DNA of 64,000 nt from Heracleum sosnowskyi. Its lineage: Eukaryota; Streptophyta; Magnoliopsida; Apiales; Apiaceae. A program made the translations under genes and the position numbers. Each line of letters opens with the position of its first letter. Position 1 is the stretch's first letter. The DNA is taken from NCBI GenBank assembly GCA_030848705.1, contig JAUIZM010000012.1, forward strand, positions 6,760,679-6,824,678, in the 5' to 3' direction. The notes beneath the pieces were generated by a model. It saw only the letters and a list, made by a program, of their open reading frames with translations. It was not told the DNA's origin and did not search any database. Below, one piece after another: positions 11,341 to 24,784 of this stretch.

Positions 11341-11607
11341 AAAAGGCCACAATCCAATTCAAAAAGGCCACAATATGCAAACAAGTAAAATGCCAAAATA
11401 CAAGTAAAAAAAAATGCCAAATTCCAAACTAGTCCATATTAATCCATAAAATCCATACTAAATCCATGATCCATAACAACGATATGGAGTATAACTCCAC
11501 AATCCATAAAAACCACATAACCATAACCAGAGTACAGAAAATTAACAACTTATCGAAAAGTTCACAACCAGAAAACCACATTTACATGAGTCAAATTCAG
11601 TTTACAA

Positions 11608-14600
11608 TTACACCACCAGCTTCCGCTTCTTCCTCAGCTTGTCTGCCTTGTTCGCCTTAGCCTTTGAACGTGTTACTGGGGAACCAGTAATGGTATTACA
11701 TCTCTTCTTCTCCTTCTTAACTTGATCTGCGCTATGTTCTTCCTTAGCTTGAGCTGCGCTATGTTCTTCCCCTTTCCCATTGGCCGTTGGATTTGGTACC
11801 TAGAGTAAAACATGAAAACAAATACGATGATCATTCCAACAGCCCTCAAGTTAAGACCATTCTAACACAAGTAATGTAATTCTATAGATAAGCAAGTTAA
11901 GACCGTTGGACAAGTAATGTTATTTAATTAAAGCTCCATCATTTTAAACAAAATTATAAAGCAGGATAATAAATGCACACAACCAAAATGGAATGCAAAG
12001 TAAGAAACGTACTTGATGATCAATTATCTTGATAAGGTTTTTGGGCCAAGCCACAAAAGAACCCAAAGCATCCTCAACTGTCCGCATATCACCGGCTTCA
12101 TAAGGTAAGAATGCTGCCCCCTTCACAACTTCATCAACAGAAACTCTATAGCAATCATCTTGTAGGGGGACTCCATGAATGGTTTTTCCTTTCTGGTCTG
12201 AAAGGATAGCCGTACCACGTGCAACCGGGTTGTTCAAATTCAACATATACAGAGTACACTTCATTGGCTACAAAAGTACGTGGCATAATTAACATCATAA
12301 AGGTAAAGTGAACTAATATACATACGCATTTAGAAATATAATGCATACCGATTGGACAACTGTTGAGGTTTGATTTGACTGAGATGGCGACTGAGATGGC
12401 ATTTGACCAGAGATAGTGCTAGGCTGAGATAAATTAATCTTCTTCCTGGTTCCGGATCTAATTACCTTTTCCTGCAAAAGTAGAAGCATAATTGCCAACA
12501 TATTAAAGTTAAAGTTAATCTCAATATACATGTGCATTTAGCAATGTTGTAATACCTGTTGCACAATTGTTGGATCTTCTTGTGATTTAGTGGTACGCGG
12601 AGATATATAAACTTTCCTCCTGGTGGTGATGACCTTTTGCGCCATTATGGATGTGTCGGCAGTGATCACCTTTTGCGCCATTATGGATGTGTCGGCAGTA
12701 GGAGTCACTTGCTTCTCCACAGATTTAACCTACAATTTAAGAAATTTGGACAAGAAATCAGCAACTACTTGGAAAAAATTAAAAAGAAATTAAAGTAGCC
12801 ATTACTTACAGGTGTTAAAAACTCTTTCGATGCTGGGATGGTAACATTAATGCAGCTGTCCCTCGAACCATTCCCACTTATCGGTGTTCCCTACAGAATG
12901 TAACGTGAAATGGGAAAGTCAAGTGATAACACAAGTTTTGTAAACTATGTTTTGGAATATAGACACAAGATAACTAAATTCCAACACAAAAAACTCCAAC
13001 AATTTACGTAGTGCTTACATCTTGTTTTGTTGCTGAAAGCAGTCCTTGCGAATCCAATTGAGCCATGACTTTATTCAGTTTATTGTTCGTTGCCTCCATC
13101 TGCAACGACAGGTTCTTCAGCTCTTCATCCTTCTTCTCACGCAGCAGTTTCTCATTTTCCAATTGAAGCTCCAGAATCTTGATTTTATCTTTTCCTGTTG
13201 TCCTTTGCCGAGGACAATGCCAGTACGCACTGGGAGTGACTCCACAACCAACACCTCTCAAGTATGAACCCTGCTCCCTGCCAAAAACCACTGTAAGGGC
13301 ATCCTCGTCCGGCCTAATCTTGATTAGTCCGTCCTTTATTTGTGCTTCAATATCCATCTGTAAAGAAAAAAGTGAAGAAAATTAGTAACAAGGACATGTT
13401 CTTCACTTTAGGATATACTAACTCTCATATTTAAACTTACTAAATAATCTGCCATGCTCTTCACTTTTGGATCTACCAACTCTCCATCTTTGTTTTCCCT
13501 CCCCTTCCTCCACATAAAAGCACGGGTGGGGACATCATCAACCTTTATTTCATTTTTTGAAACCTTGCATAATGCAACGATGACACAATCAGACATTTAA
13601 TATCCAAAATAATCACTAGTAACACAATAAAAACACATCTGAATTACCAATTTTTCTTTGAGACGAGGGTATCCTCCTCGTCCCAAGCGATGATAAAAAA
13701 CGGACCGTGATCGCGCAATTTTCGTAGTTTTGGAGACATCCTTCCAATAGTCAAAAGAATTATTTCAGCAAAGTGCATTGGAAAAATACGTTAATTCAAA
13801 CGATGATCCGTATATTAAAGTATTACAACCTTGAATTTATCCGTTTGCGTGTGGGCTACGAACCTATCCCAATCAGCTTGCTCTACCAGTGTACGATACT
13901 GCCTAGGAACTTTTGCAAGTTTTGCTGGTTTATTCAGGTTAGGTTGTATGAATCTTGCATACATCTTTCTTCTGAAATTGCGAAGCAGCCCACCAAGCCG
14001 AGTCATTGTAAACTTTCGACGACAAAGTTCTATATCAAAAAAATGCTGCAATATATAATACATGGTGTTAATACACATAAAAGGCAAGCAGATAAGTTCA
14101 ACAATAGTGTTTCATATTAAAAATGTAACATATATTTAGAGTACTTAATGCGAAGTAGCTGATTTACCGTTACTTGATCCCACAGCTTAGCCTTCACTTC
14201 TTTTGGCACCTCCTTCCATGTTAACCATCTTAAGCCAACATGCTCCCTGACCGTGTCTCCCAAAAAGCTCGTAAATTCTGATCTATATTCCCCCATTAAC
14301 CTACCAAGTGAGTCAAATTCAACCTCATGTCTTTTTCCACCAGAGTTTGTAAACCTGGTACGCAGCTTCGGCAACCTGGTTAGCCCCCTCTTAGCTTTGA
14401 CATCATTCTTTTGTTGCACCTTTTTGTACTCTTCTACTTCTTCTTCTGCGTTTTCTCCTTCGTCTTCTACTTCTGTGCTTTCTTCTTCTTCGCTACACTC
14501 TTCCGTTGAATATTGTTACTCAAATTCCTCATTGTCCTCACCTACAACCAGTATAAGAACCCTTAGCAATTACAGGATTTATCTGTTCAATATACATACA

Positions 14601-14952
14601 CATGCATAAATATGAGAAGTCAAAAATTAGTCTACCTAGGTATTCTTCTTCAACGCAAACTGGTGCAGTAGCTGTGGACCAGGAATGGAAGACATGAATC
14701 TTGCAGACTCCAGTCATGGTAGAAGCAACAGCCAACTCTTTTAAGTCACTGTCTCCAAGGATCAAACCATATCCATGATCCGGGGTCACCCCATCTTTCA
14801 TGAAATAAAGCTTATCATCATCCGAAACTACATCCGCTACCAAATCCCTAACTTGTTTAACAGTCATGTTGTAGACTTCCATTCCGTCGAACACCTTTGC
14901 CTTAGGACCGGTGTATTGCCACTTAACCTTTGTCATGAACTGACCCCCATAG
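11608..14952 (-). pseudogene. TNP1-like gene of outer CACTA, disrupted
   Basis: Nearly identical to the inner 11-exon gene, and the same splice sites are present. Two breaks are visible. First, the inner CACTA inserted into exon 1 (TAG duplication at 14950-14952), separating the initiator ATG, now at 25371-25369, from the rest. Second, the acidic exon has an in-frame TAA at 14518-14516 where the inner copy has GAA. The PB1-like, Transposase_24-type, coiled-coil and C-terminal Transposase_23-like regions are otherwise conserved. An extra 12-bp repeat around 12384 (PSQSPSQSN against PSQSN) distinguishes it. It should make no full-length product. Confidence 0.88.
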
Positions 14953-15530
14953 CACTACGTCAAATTTTGGCTTCCGTCACATAAAATACGTGTGGCTAAG
15001 CACTTTACGTCACGTTTTAATTTTTCAGCAAAGTGTCACCTAAGGTCGGATCATTTTACGCCCCCTACGGCCACACCCCAGATGTGTGGCTGTAACTCAA
15101 AACAGAGTGACTAAAGCATACCACCCCTTGGGTCTGACAGCCCCTGTTTTAAGCTCAAAAGTGTGACTAAATACCAGCTTTCAGCCACAGGATGGGTCGT
15201 GGCTAAAGATAATTAATAACGTGGCTAAATACCAACATTCATCAAAGGCTTAGTTTTGGTCGCACTATTTATTGGTAAATCGTGGCAAAAAACTTGGGTA
15301 TGGCCACATTTTATAATTTTTCTGTAGTCGTTTGTATGTTTTATATACTATTAAATAACTGCTTTTAGTCACTAATAATTGTAGTAACTATCCCCCAATA
15401 TAATATAATAGGTAGTGTGGCTGAAGTGTGGTACTAGCCACACATACTTAACCACATCACAAACAGGTTTCATTTGTAATATAAATGACCACGGCCGTAC
15501 CAAAAAGCCGATACAAATCACAATACCAAA
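14953..15530. repeat. Left subterminal repeat region, inner CACTA
   Basis: Arrays of GTGGCTAA/GTGACTAA in both orientations, almost identical base for base to 10766-11345 of the outer element. This supports recent divergence of the two elements and shared recognition by one transposase set. Confidence 0.75.
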
Positions 15531-15792
15531 AGGCCACAATCCAATTCAAAAAGGCCCCAATATGCAAACAAGTAAAATGCCAAAATACAAGTAAAAAAAT
15601 GCCAAATTCCAAACTAGTCCATATTAATCCATAAAATCCATACTAAATCCATGATCCATAACAACGATATGGAGTATAACTCCACAATCCATAAAAACCA
15701 CATAACCATAACCAGAGTACAGAAAATTAACAACTTATCGAAAAGTTCACAACCAGAAAACCACATTAACATGAGTCAAATTCAGTTTACAA

Positions 15793-18700
15793 TTACACCA
15801 CCAGCTTCCGCTTCTTCCTCAGCTTGTCTGCCTTGTTCGCCTTAGCCTTTGAACGTGTTACTGAGGAACCAGTAATGGTATTACATCTCTTCTTCTCCTT
15901 AACTTGATCTGCGCTATGTTCTTCCTTAGCTTGAGCTGCGCTATGTTCTTCCCCTTTCCCATTGGCCGTTGGATTTGGTACCTAGAGTAAAACATGAAAA
16001 CAAATACGATGATCATTCCAACAGCCCTCAAGTTAAGACCATTCTAACACAAGTAATGTAATTCTATAGATAAGCAAGTTAAGACCGTTGGACAAGTAAT
16101 GTTATTTAATTAAAGCTCCATCATTTTAAACAAAATTATAAAGCAGGATATTAAATGCACACAACCAAAATGGAATGCAAAGTAAGAAACGTACTTGATG
16201 ATCAATTATCTTGATAAGGTTTTTGGGCCAAGCCACAAAAGAACCCAAAGCATCCTCAACTGTCCGCATATCACCGGCTTCATAAGGTAAGAATGCTGCC
16301 CCCTTCATAACTTCATCAACAGAAACTCTATAGCAATCATCTTGTAGGGGGACTCCATGAATGGTTTGTCCTTTCTGGTCTGAAAGGATAGCCGTACCAC
16401 GTGCAACCGGGTTGTTCAAATTCAACATATACAGAGTACACTTCATTGGCTAAAAAACGTACGTGGCATAATTAACATCATAAAGGTAAAGTGAACTAAT
16501 ATACATACGCATTTAGAAATATAATGCATACCGATTGGACAACTGTTGAGGTTTGATTTGACTGAGATGGCATTTGACCAGAGATAGTGCTAGGCTGAGA
16601 TAAATTAATCTTCTTCCTGGTTCCGGATCTAATTACCTTTTCCTACAAAAGTAGAAGCATAATTGCCAACATATTAAAGTTAAAGTTAATCTCAATATAC
16701 ATGTGCATTTAGCAATGTTGTAATACCTGTTGCACAATTGTTGGATCTTCTTGTGATTTAGTGGTACGCGGAGATATATAAACTTTCCTCCTGGTGGTGA
16801 TGACATTTTGCGCCATTATGGATGTGTCGGCAGTGATCACCTTTTGCGCCATTATGGATGTGTCGGCAGTAGGAGTCACTTGCTTCTCCACAGATTTAAC
16901 CTACAATTTAAGAAATTTGGACAAGAAATCAACAACTACTTGGAAAAAATTAAAAAGAAATTAAAGTAGCCATTACTTACAGGTGTTAAAAACTCTTTCG
17001 ATGCTGGGATGGTAACATTAATGAAGCTGTCCCTCGAACCATTCCCACTTATCGGTGTTCCCTACAGAATGTAACGTGAAATGGGAAAGTCAAGTGATAA
17101 CACAAGTTTTGTAAACTATGTTTTGGAATATAGACACAAGATAACTAAATTCCAACACAAAAAACTCCAACAATTTACGTAGTGCTTACATCTTGTTTTG
17201 TTGCTGAAAGCAGTCCTTGCGAATCCAATTGAGCCATGACTTTATTCAGTTTATTGTTCGTTGCCTCCATCTGCAATGACAGGTTCTTCAGCTCTTCATC
17301 CTTCTTCTCACGCAGCAGTTTCTCATTTTCCAATTGAAGCTCCAGAATCTTGATTTTATCTTTTCCTGTTGTCCTTTGCCGAGGACAATGCCAGTACGCA
17401 CTGGGAGTGACTCCACAACCAACACCTCTCAAGTATGAACCCTGCTCCCTACCAAAAACCACTGTAAGGGCATCCTCGTCCGGCCCAATCTTGATTAGTC
17501 CGTCCTTTATCTGTGCTTCAATATCCATCTGTAAAGAAAAAAGTGAAGAAAATTAGTAACAAGGACATGTTCTTCACTTTAGGATATACTAACTCTCATA
17601 TTTAAACTTACTAAATAATCTGCCATGCTCTTCACTTTTGGATCTCCCAACTCTCCATCTTTGTTTTCCCTCCCCTTCCTCCACATAAAAGCACGGGTGG
17701 GGACATCATCAACCTTTATTTCATTTTTTGAAACCTTGCATAATGCAACGATGACACAATCAGACATTTAATATCCAAAATAATCACTAGTAACACAATA
17801 AAAACACATCTGAATTACCAATTTTTCTTTGAGACGAGGGTATCCTCCTCGTCCCAAGCGATGATCAAAAACTGACCGTGATCGCGCAATTTTCGTAGTT
17901 TTGGAGACATCCTTCCAATAGTCAAAAGAATTATTTCAGCAAAGTGCATTGGAAAAATACGTTAATTCAAACGATGATCCGTATATTAAAGTATTACAAC
18001 CTTGAATTTATCCGTTTGCGTGTGGGCTACGAACCTATCCCAATCAGCTTGCTCTACCAGTGTACGATACTGCCTAGGAACTTTTGCAAGCTTTGCTGGT
18101 TTATTCAGGTTAGGTTGTATGAATCTTGCATACATCTTTCTTCTGAAATTGCGAAGCAGCCCACCAAGCCGAGTCATTGTAAACTTTCGACGACAAAGTT
18201 CTATATCAAAAAAATGCTGCAATATATAATACATGGTGTTAATACACATAAAAGGCAAGCAGATAAGTTCAACAATAGTGTTTCATATTAAAAATGTAAC
18301 ATATATTTAGAGTACTTAATGCGAAGTAGCTGATTTACCGTTACTTGATCCCACAGCTTAGCCTTCACTTCTTTTGGCACCTCCTTCCATGTTAACCATC
18401 TTAAGCCAACATGCTCCCTGACCGTGTCTCCCAAAAAGCTCGTAAATTCTGATATGTATTCCCCCATTAACCTACCAAGTGAGTCAAATTCAACCTCATG
18501 TCTTTTTCCACCAGAGTTTGTAAACCTGGTACGCAGCTTCGGCAACCTGGTTAGCCCCCTCTTAGCTTTGACATCATTCTTTTGTTGCACCTTTTTGCAC
18601 TCTTCTACTTCTTCTTCTGCGTTTTCTCCTTCGTCTTCTACTTCTGTGCTTTCTTCTTCTTCGCTACACTCTTCCGTTGAATATTGTTCCTCAAATTCCT

Positions 18701-19152
18701 CATTGTCCTCACCTACAACCAGTATAAGAACCCTTAGCAATTACAGGATTTATCTGTTCAATATACATACAAATGCATCAATATGAGAAGTCAAAAATTA
18801 GTCTACCTAGGTATTCTTCGTCAACGCAAACTGGTGCAGTAGCTGTGGACCAGGAATGGAAGACATGAATCTTGCAGACTCCAGTCATGGTAGAAGCAAC
18901 AGCCAACTCTTTTAAGTCACTGTCTCCAAGGATCAAACCATATCCATGATCCGGGGTCACCCCATCTTTCATGAAATAAAGCTTATCATCATCCGAAACT
19001 ACATCCGCTACCAAATCCCTAACTTGTTTAACAGTCATGTTGTAGACTTCCATTCCGTCGAACACCTTTGCCTTAGGACCGGTGTATTGCCACTTAACCT
19101 TTGTCATGAACTGACCCCCATAGTAAACAACTAAGCTGTACTTCTTTCCCAT
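15793..19152 (-). CDS. TNP1/TNPA-like CACTA protein (Transposase_24 type), 766 aa
   Basis: Eleven exons on the minus strand give one frame: 19152-18807, 18712-18339, 18216-18001, 17911-17819, 17734-17612, 17528-17190, 17061-16981, 16900-16727, 16642-16532, 16449-16195 and 15981-15793 (2,301 nt). Ten introns are GT-AG and all but the first are phase 0. In order: an N-terminal PB1-like fold (MGKKYSLVVYYGGQF, about residues 1-110), a Glu-rich segment, an En/Spm Transposase_24-type region (KEVPKEVKAKLWDQV; VFGREQGSYLRGVGCGVTP), a coiled coil (KILELQLENEKLLREKKDEE), a 12-aa tandem repeat (TADTSIMAQKVI), a Transposase_23/DUF8039-like domain (NPVARGTAILSD..FVAWPKN) and a basic C-terminus (KLRKKRKLVV). 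By analogy with TNPA it should bind the subterminal repeats. The start MGKK lies just after a likely 5'-UTR acceptor. It is divergent to TNP2. Confidence 0.85.
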
Positions 19153-19640
19153 GGTACTCAAATTAGCTGTAGACAACAAGCACAACAATGTCAGATATTA
19201 ATACATCAACATTAAAGCATAAGTAGTATTATTCATATAATTGGAACTCAATTCGTCCCAATCTCTCAAATACAACTCAAATATGCAATCTCTCCAACCA
19301 TATATCTCAAACATATATCTCTCAAACATGCAATAACTGAAATAGTCTGTGGAAGAATGGTTTACCTGCGACAAGCAAGGTGATTTAAACGCCGGTGGAA
19401 AAAACCCTAATTTCAAGAAAATAAACCAGATTGGGTCACCAGATCTGACCGACGGTGTAACCTAATTTCACCGACTGAAAGTTGTGGAGAGATTATGGTG
19501 CACAGAGAGGGAGAGTTTGAATGTGAGTTGGGTAAAGTGATGTTGAAAGTGAATTGGGGGGAAGTTTGATATTTTGGGGGGAAGTGAATTGGTAAAGTGA
19601 TGTTGCCGGTTTTTAGACGAATATATATTTTTATGTTATA

Positions 19641-20197
19641 TTATTTCCACTTTCGGGGTCGAATCTCGTTCTTTCGAGTAGTACTTTGGCCAGATCCCTC
19701 AAAAAATGTCGTACAAGATAAATTCCCGATTTTTCGATTATTTTTCCCCAACATCACAATGCGTATCCATTAACATCCGTACGGTTGGATCGTCGAAAAA
19801 TGCATTAAAAAAAATTATTTCCACTTTCGGGGTCGAATCTCGTTCTTTCGAGTAGTACTTTGGCCAGATCCCTCAAAAAATGTCGTACAAGATAAATTCC
19901 CGATTTTTCGATTATTTTTCCCCAACATCACAATGCGTATCCATTAACATCCGTACGGTTGGATCGTCGAAAAATGCATTAAAAAAAATTATTTCCACTT
20001 TCGGGGTCGAATCTCGTTCTTTCGAGTAGTACTTTGGCCAGATCCCTCAAAAAATGTCGTACAAGATAAATTCCCGATTTTTCGATTATTTTTCCCCAAC
20101 ATCACAATGCGTATCCATTAACATCCGTACGGTTGGATCGTCGAAAAATGCATTAAAAAAAATTATTTCCACTTTCGGGGTCGAATCTCGTTCTTTT
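19641..20197. repeat. 174-bp tandem repeat, about 3.2 copies, in divergent promoter
   Basis: Units start at 19641, 19815, 19989 and 20163 (period exactly 174), each beginning TTATTTCCACTTTCGGGGTC and near-identical. Each holds the palindromes CCGTACGG and GATCGTCGA. The array lies between the 5' end of the TNP1-like gene and the TNP2 start, in the shared upstream region. Its reverse complement is homologous to the 175-bp array of the outer element. Confidence 0.93.
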
Positions 20198-20581
20198 ATT
20201 TGGGCCAACACTATTCTATTTGGGCCAACACTATTCTAATTGGGCCTTGAACAGGTTCAGTCCAGAGGGAGCAGCGCGCGGCTATGGGGGTCAAATACCT
20301 AAGTGGAAAGCTTATTCTCTCAATTGGAAACCACACTAGCTGCCGCTTCTAATCGGATTCAAACAAGTAGCTTCAAACAAGCAGCCGACAGAAACCACTC
20401 ATACTTTCATCCACAACGATTTCATCCCTAATTTCAGTAAGTCATGTGTTAAATATATGCTAATTTTTGAATTTTATGCTTTGATATATGCTCGTAATTG
20501 CTGTAGTTATGCTCTAATATGCTCGTAATTGGTTTAGTTATGCTGTAATATGCTCGTAATTGCTGTAGTTAGGCTGTAGTT

Positions 20582-23500
20582 ATGGATAAGTCTTGGATGG
20601 TAACCGATAGAAACAGTGAACCATATATGGATGGAGTTGTAGCATTTATCGATTTTGCGGTTTCTCATCTGAATATGTCAACGAAGACTATTTCATGTCC
20701 ATGTGTAAGCTGTTTAAACCACTTCTCTCTTTCGGTGGATGAGGTCCATTACCACTTACTCGTTAAGGGATTCGATCGGAATTATACAAGGTGGATTAAA
20801 CATGGAGAAGAAGACAAGCCAACAACTTTCAACCAGTTTGATGCAGTAGAATTTCCAACAGATGCTGCAGAAACAATAGAAATGGTAAAAGCTACGGAAG
20901 ACAATTTCATAGCTGACATTGACAAGTTTCAAGAACTACTTGCAGATGCGGAGAAGCCCTTGTATAAATATTGTCCTAACTTCACAAAGTTGTCTGCAAC
21001 AGTTGAACTACTAAACTTGAAGAGTAAGCATGGAATGACAAATAATTGCTTTACTGAAATGCTACTTCTGTTGAAAAGGATGCTGCCTGCAGAAGGTAAC
21101 GAGATGGTGAACAACACATATGAGGCCAAAAAGATAATGACAGCAATGGGGTCAGGATACGAAAAGATACATGCTTGTATTAACAACTGCATTCTTTACA
21201 GGAAGGATTACAAGGACATGGTGGTATGTCCAACTTGTGGCATGTCACGGTGGAAGGTGGATGAGAAGACTAAAGTCATATACGAAAATGTTCCTACAAA
21301 GGTATTATGGTACTTCCCCCTTATTCCACGACTGAAACGACTTTATAAAGTGAAAAGCATATCAAAAGATTTGATATGGCACTCCACCAGTTCGAAAAAG
21401 CCCGGTGTTCTACGGCACCCATCTGATTCACCTGCATGGAAAGCAATAGACGACAAATTTCCGGAAATTGCATCTGATCCAAGAAATCTTCGGCTTGGCA
21501 TTTCCACAGACGGGGTTGATGTAAACAGAGGGAATAGGAATCACAGTGTGTGGCCAGTATTAACTGTCATTTACAACCTTCCACCTTGGTTGTGTATGAA
21601 AAGAAAGTTCATCATGCTTTCGTTATTAATATCGGGAACGCCTGGAAACGATATCGATGTGTTTTTGGATCCTTTGATCGATGATCTGGAGCTCTTGTTT
21701 GAAGAAGGTGTTGAAACATATGATTCCTATGCACAGGAACAATTCACTTTACGTGCTGTTGTCTTATGGACGATTAATGATTACCCTGCTCTTGGTGCAT
21801 TATGTGGCTGTCCTTATAGTGGATTCCATGGTTGTGTGGTGTGCAGGAAAGAAACTCATTGTGTAAGACTTCCGTTCTCTGCCAAGCAGAGTTATGGTGG
21901 TCACCGAAGATATCTACCATATAGTCATCCCTTCAGAAAGCAAACTAAGGCATTCAATGGAAAAGAAGAGTGGGGAACTGCTGCAGATCCTATGACAGGG
22001 GAAGAAATATTCAACGAGGTTAAATTTATTCGGAATATGTGGGGGAAGGGATATAAGGATAAAGATTCAGAACTGATGGAGACTTCGACTGGAAGAGGGG
22101 GGAAAACAAAAAAGAGAAAATCAGAAGGGGGTGGTAGCACAAATTCCGGACAGAAAGAACAGACCTATTGGAAGAAATTCAACATATGGAATCGACGACT
22201 TAGGTATTGGCGGTATAATTTGGTCCAACATTGTATTGATTTCATGCACACTGAGAAGAATGTGGCTGAGAGTATTATCGGAACATTACTAAATGTTCCG
22301 GGCAAGACGAAAGATGGGTTGCAAGCTCGAAAGGATCTGGCACATTTTGGGATAAGACAAGAGTTGCAGGCTAAAAGTCAAGGCGAGAAGACATTACTTC
22401 CTGCAGCCTGCTACACATTAACTAAAGATGAAAAAGACATGTTCTGTGGCACATTACACAACTTAAGGGCTCCGCAAGGTTATTGTTCCAACTTTTCTAG
22501 TTTGGTGAATGAAAAGGATAGGAAGCTTATGGGACTTAAATCACATGATTACCATATGCTTATGCAACAGTTCTTGCCAATTGCAATACGGTCTATCATG
22601 CCTAAACCCACAAGATATGCTATTATCAGACTTTGTTTTTTTTTCAAATCAATATGTAGCAAAGAAATCAATGTAGAAGAACTCGATAAATTGCATGAGG
22701 AGCTTTGTGTTACACTGTGCTTGATGGAGAAATACTTTACCCCATCCTTTCTTGATGTTATGCTTCATCTAACTGTGCACCTTGTTAGAGAGGTCAAATT
22801 ATGTGGCCCAATATGCTTTCGGTGGATGTATCCCTTTGAGAGGATGATGAAAGTTATTAAAGGGCATGTGCGGAACAAAGCTTACCCAGAAGGATGCATT
22901 GCTGAGGAGCATATTGCAGAAGAAACAATTGCGTTCTTCAACGAATACAAAAAATGCATGAGGTCCATTGATATTCCAGAACACCAGCACAACACATCTG
23001 AAAATGGTAATGAAGAGGGAATTCCTTTGTCAGCTGGTAAACCAGTTGAAGTTTCTCAAGATCTCTACATGAAAGCACATTTCTATGTACTGCAAAATAC
23101 GCCTGAAGTTGTGCCGTATATCGAGTAAGGACTCCTACTGAACATGTTTATTTGTGTTTTTCTTTTATTTAACAGTAAGATCAGATTTGATACTCATTTT
23201 TGTACTTGCAGACAACACATGACATTTTTGAAAAACAAACATCCTGGTAAACGACAAGCATGGCTGGAGAAAGAGCATAGCACAACGTTTGGTCACTGGT
23301 TACGCAACAAGGTAATATTTAAATCAGTATGATCTTAGTTTTTTCTCAATTGTAATTTGTGCAAGCTGAATCTTATCCTTGTTATTGTGTAATTTAGGTT
23401 GAAAGCGAGTTATCGATCTCCAACGAAAGTGTATCAGAAACAGTTAAGTGGATCTCACATGGAGCACGCAGAATCGTGAACAAATACGATGTATATGACA

Positions 23501-24039
23501 TCAATGGCTATACATTTCGTACAAAAATTCGTGATGGCAGAATTCACCAGAACAGTGGGGTTTGTGTAGAGGCAACTGAGATGCACATTTCTAAAGAAGT
23601 AGTAACCTATGGAAAGAACTTTTATTATGGGGTTCTACGAGAGATATGGGTACTAGATTATCATATTAAGAAAATTCCTCTTTTCATGTGCGACTGGGTT
23701 GACAGTAGAAATGGTGTCAAGCAAGATGGCATGGGTTACACGTTGGTCGAACTTAACAGATTAGGCCACAAGGATGATCCGTTCATATTGGCCTCACAAG
23801 CACGACAGGTGTTTTATGTTAAAGACCATCTGGATAAAAAAATGTCTATTGTCTTGATGACACCTCCTAAGAATTATAGAGATCTGTACGATGATGTCAA
23901 TGAGGATTTCAGTACTGTAATTTTTCCTCACAATGATAATATATTACCACCTGTAGATCCACGTGACTTGGGTAATGAATCTCGTGATGATTACTTTAGA
24001 CAGGACTGTAAGGGTATTATTATACGTAATGCTAACTGA
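20582..24039 (+). CDS. TNP2 transposase of inner CACTA, 1094 aa
   Basis: Three exons, 20582-23124, 23212-23311 and 23398-24039, with GT-AG introns at phases 2 and 0. The N-terminus MDKSWM... matches the transposase-associated domain (about residues 1-75). The Transposase_21 core spans about 290-560, with ISTDGVDV, WPVLTVIYNLPPWLCMK, NDIDVFLDPLIDDLELL, INDYPALGALCGC and DFMHTEKNVAESIIGTLLN. DUF4218 follows at about 655-770 (SFLDVMLHLTVHLVREV, GPICFRWMYPFERMMKV). DUF4216 is at about 955-1020 (YYGVLREIWVLDY, PLFMCDWVD). This is the full TNP2 domain set and it catalyses excision and integration of CACTA ends. The family's usual FNPFG after the TDG is replaced by VDVNRGN, a divergence from common forms. 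No stop or frameshift was seen. Confidence 0.95.
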
Positions 24040-24178
24040 ATCCGGTAATTATTATCATTATGTTTGTCATTTTCCATGTTTTTTATGTAATGCTAAATTC
24101 TATTGTATGGTTAAATTCTATGCTCTGTTTGAATTCCTGTTTTTTTCTCCAGGTGTGTGCAAAGAAAGAGGCCTGATC

Positions 24179-24615
24179 ATGATGTCGTCTTCAAATTCCT
24201 ACAGCTCAAACCAAAATCGATGTGATCTGTGCTACTGTGGTCTTCCTGCCCGGATTAGAACATCAAACACACTTGACAACCCTGGAAGAAGATTTCGGGT
24301 GTGCCACAAATCAAGTTCATTGGTAAGCTGATGTCTATCAGTTTCATCTGTTTAATTTAATAAACAGCTTTTAATTTGAATTCCCTTTTCAAGTCTTCTG
24401 GACCCAAATGTTCGTTTTGGGAATGGATTGATCCTGAACCAGTTGGCATGAAGATCAAGATCCAGAAAGAAGTTGATGTTGTGAAGACTGACCTGCAAAA
24501 CTGCATGTCAACAGTTGAAGATCTTCGAAAGGAGGTTCATGTCATACGTGGGAAGTTGTATAATGTTATCATTGTCTTGGTCATTTTCTTTGTTTTTTAT
24601 TTGATGAAGAATTAA
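24179..24615 (+). CDS. GRF-type zinc-finger protein with C-terminal membrane segment
   Basis: Two exons, 24179-24322 and 24394-24615 (phase 0), give 121 aa. The first exon and the start of the second form a GRF zinc finger: CYCGLPARIRTSNTLDNPG, then RFRVCH, then KCSFWEWID, with likely zinc ligands Cys18, Cys20, Cys42 and Cys54. A coiled region (KIQKEVDVVKTDLQNCMSTV) and a hydrophobic tail (NVIIVLVIFFVFYLMKN) follow. This layout is like the plant At4g04775-type uncharacterised proteins. GRF fingers in other proteins bind single-stranded DNA; here the role is unknown. It starts 140 bp after the TNP2 stop on the same strand and lies wholly inside the transposon, so it is either a captured host gene or a true element gene. 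I chose the first ATG of two in tandem. Confidence 0.8.
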
Positions 24616-24784
24616 TATGTAATGGTGAATTCTAATGTTGGCCGAATGACATGGATTAGTTGAATTGTTCTAGTTTTAAGCTTCATTATCAAGTTTTAAG
24701 CTCATCTGGTATGCAACTTGGATAAATCAAGTTTGTGTTTGTCATTTCTGGTTAATCTGCTATACCAATACTTCATGTCCAGTG

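Noticed and set aside
14253..14609. Ser-rich plus-strand frames in both CACTA copies
   Set aside because: Complement of the Glu-rich exon of the TNP1-like gene; shadow frames.
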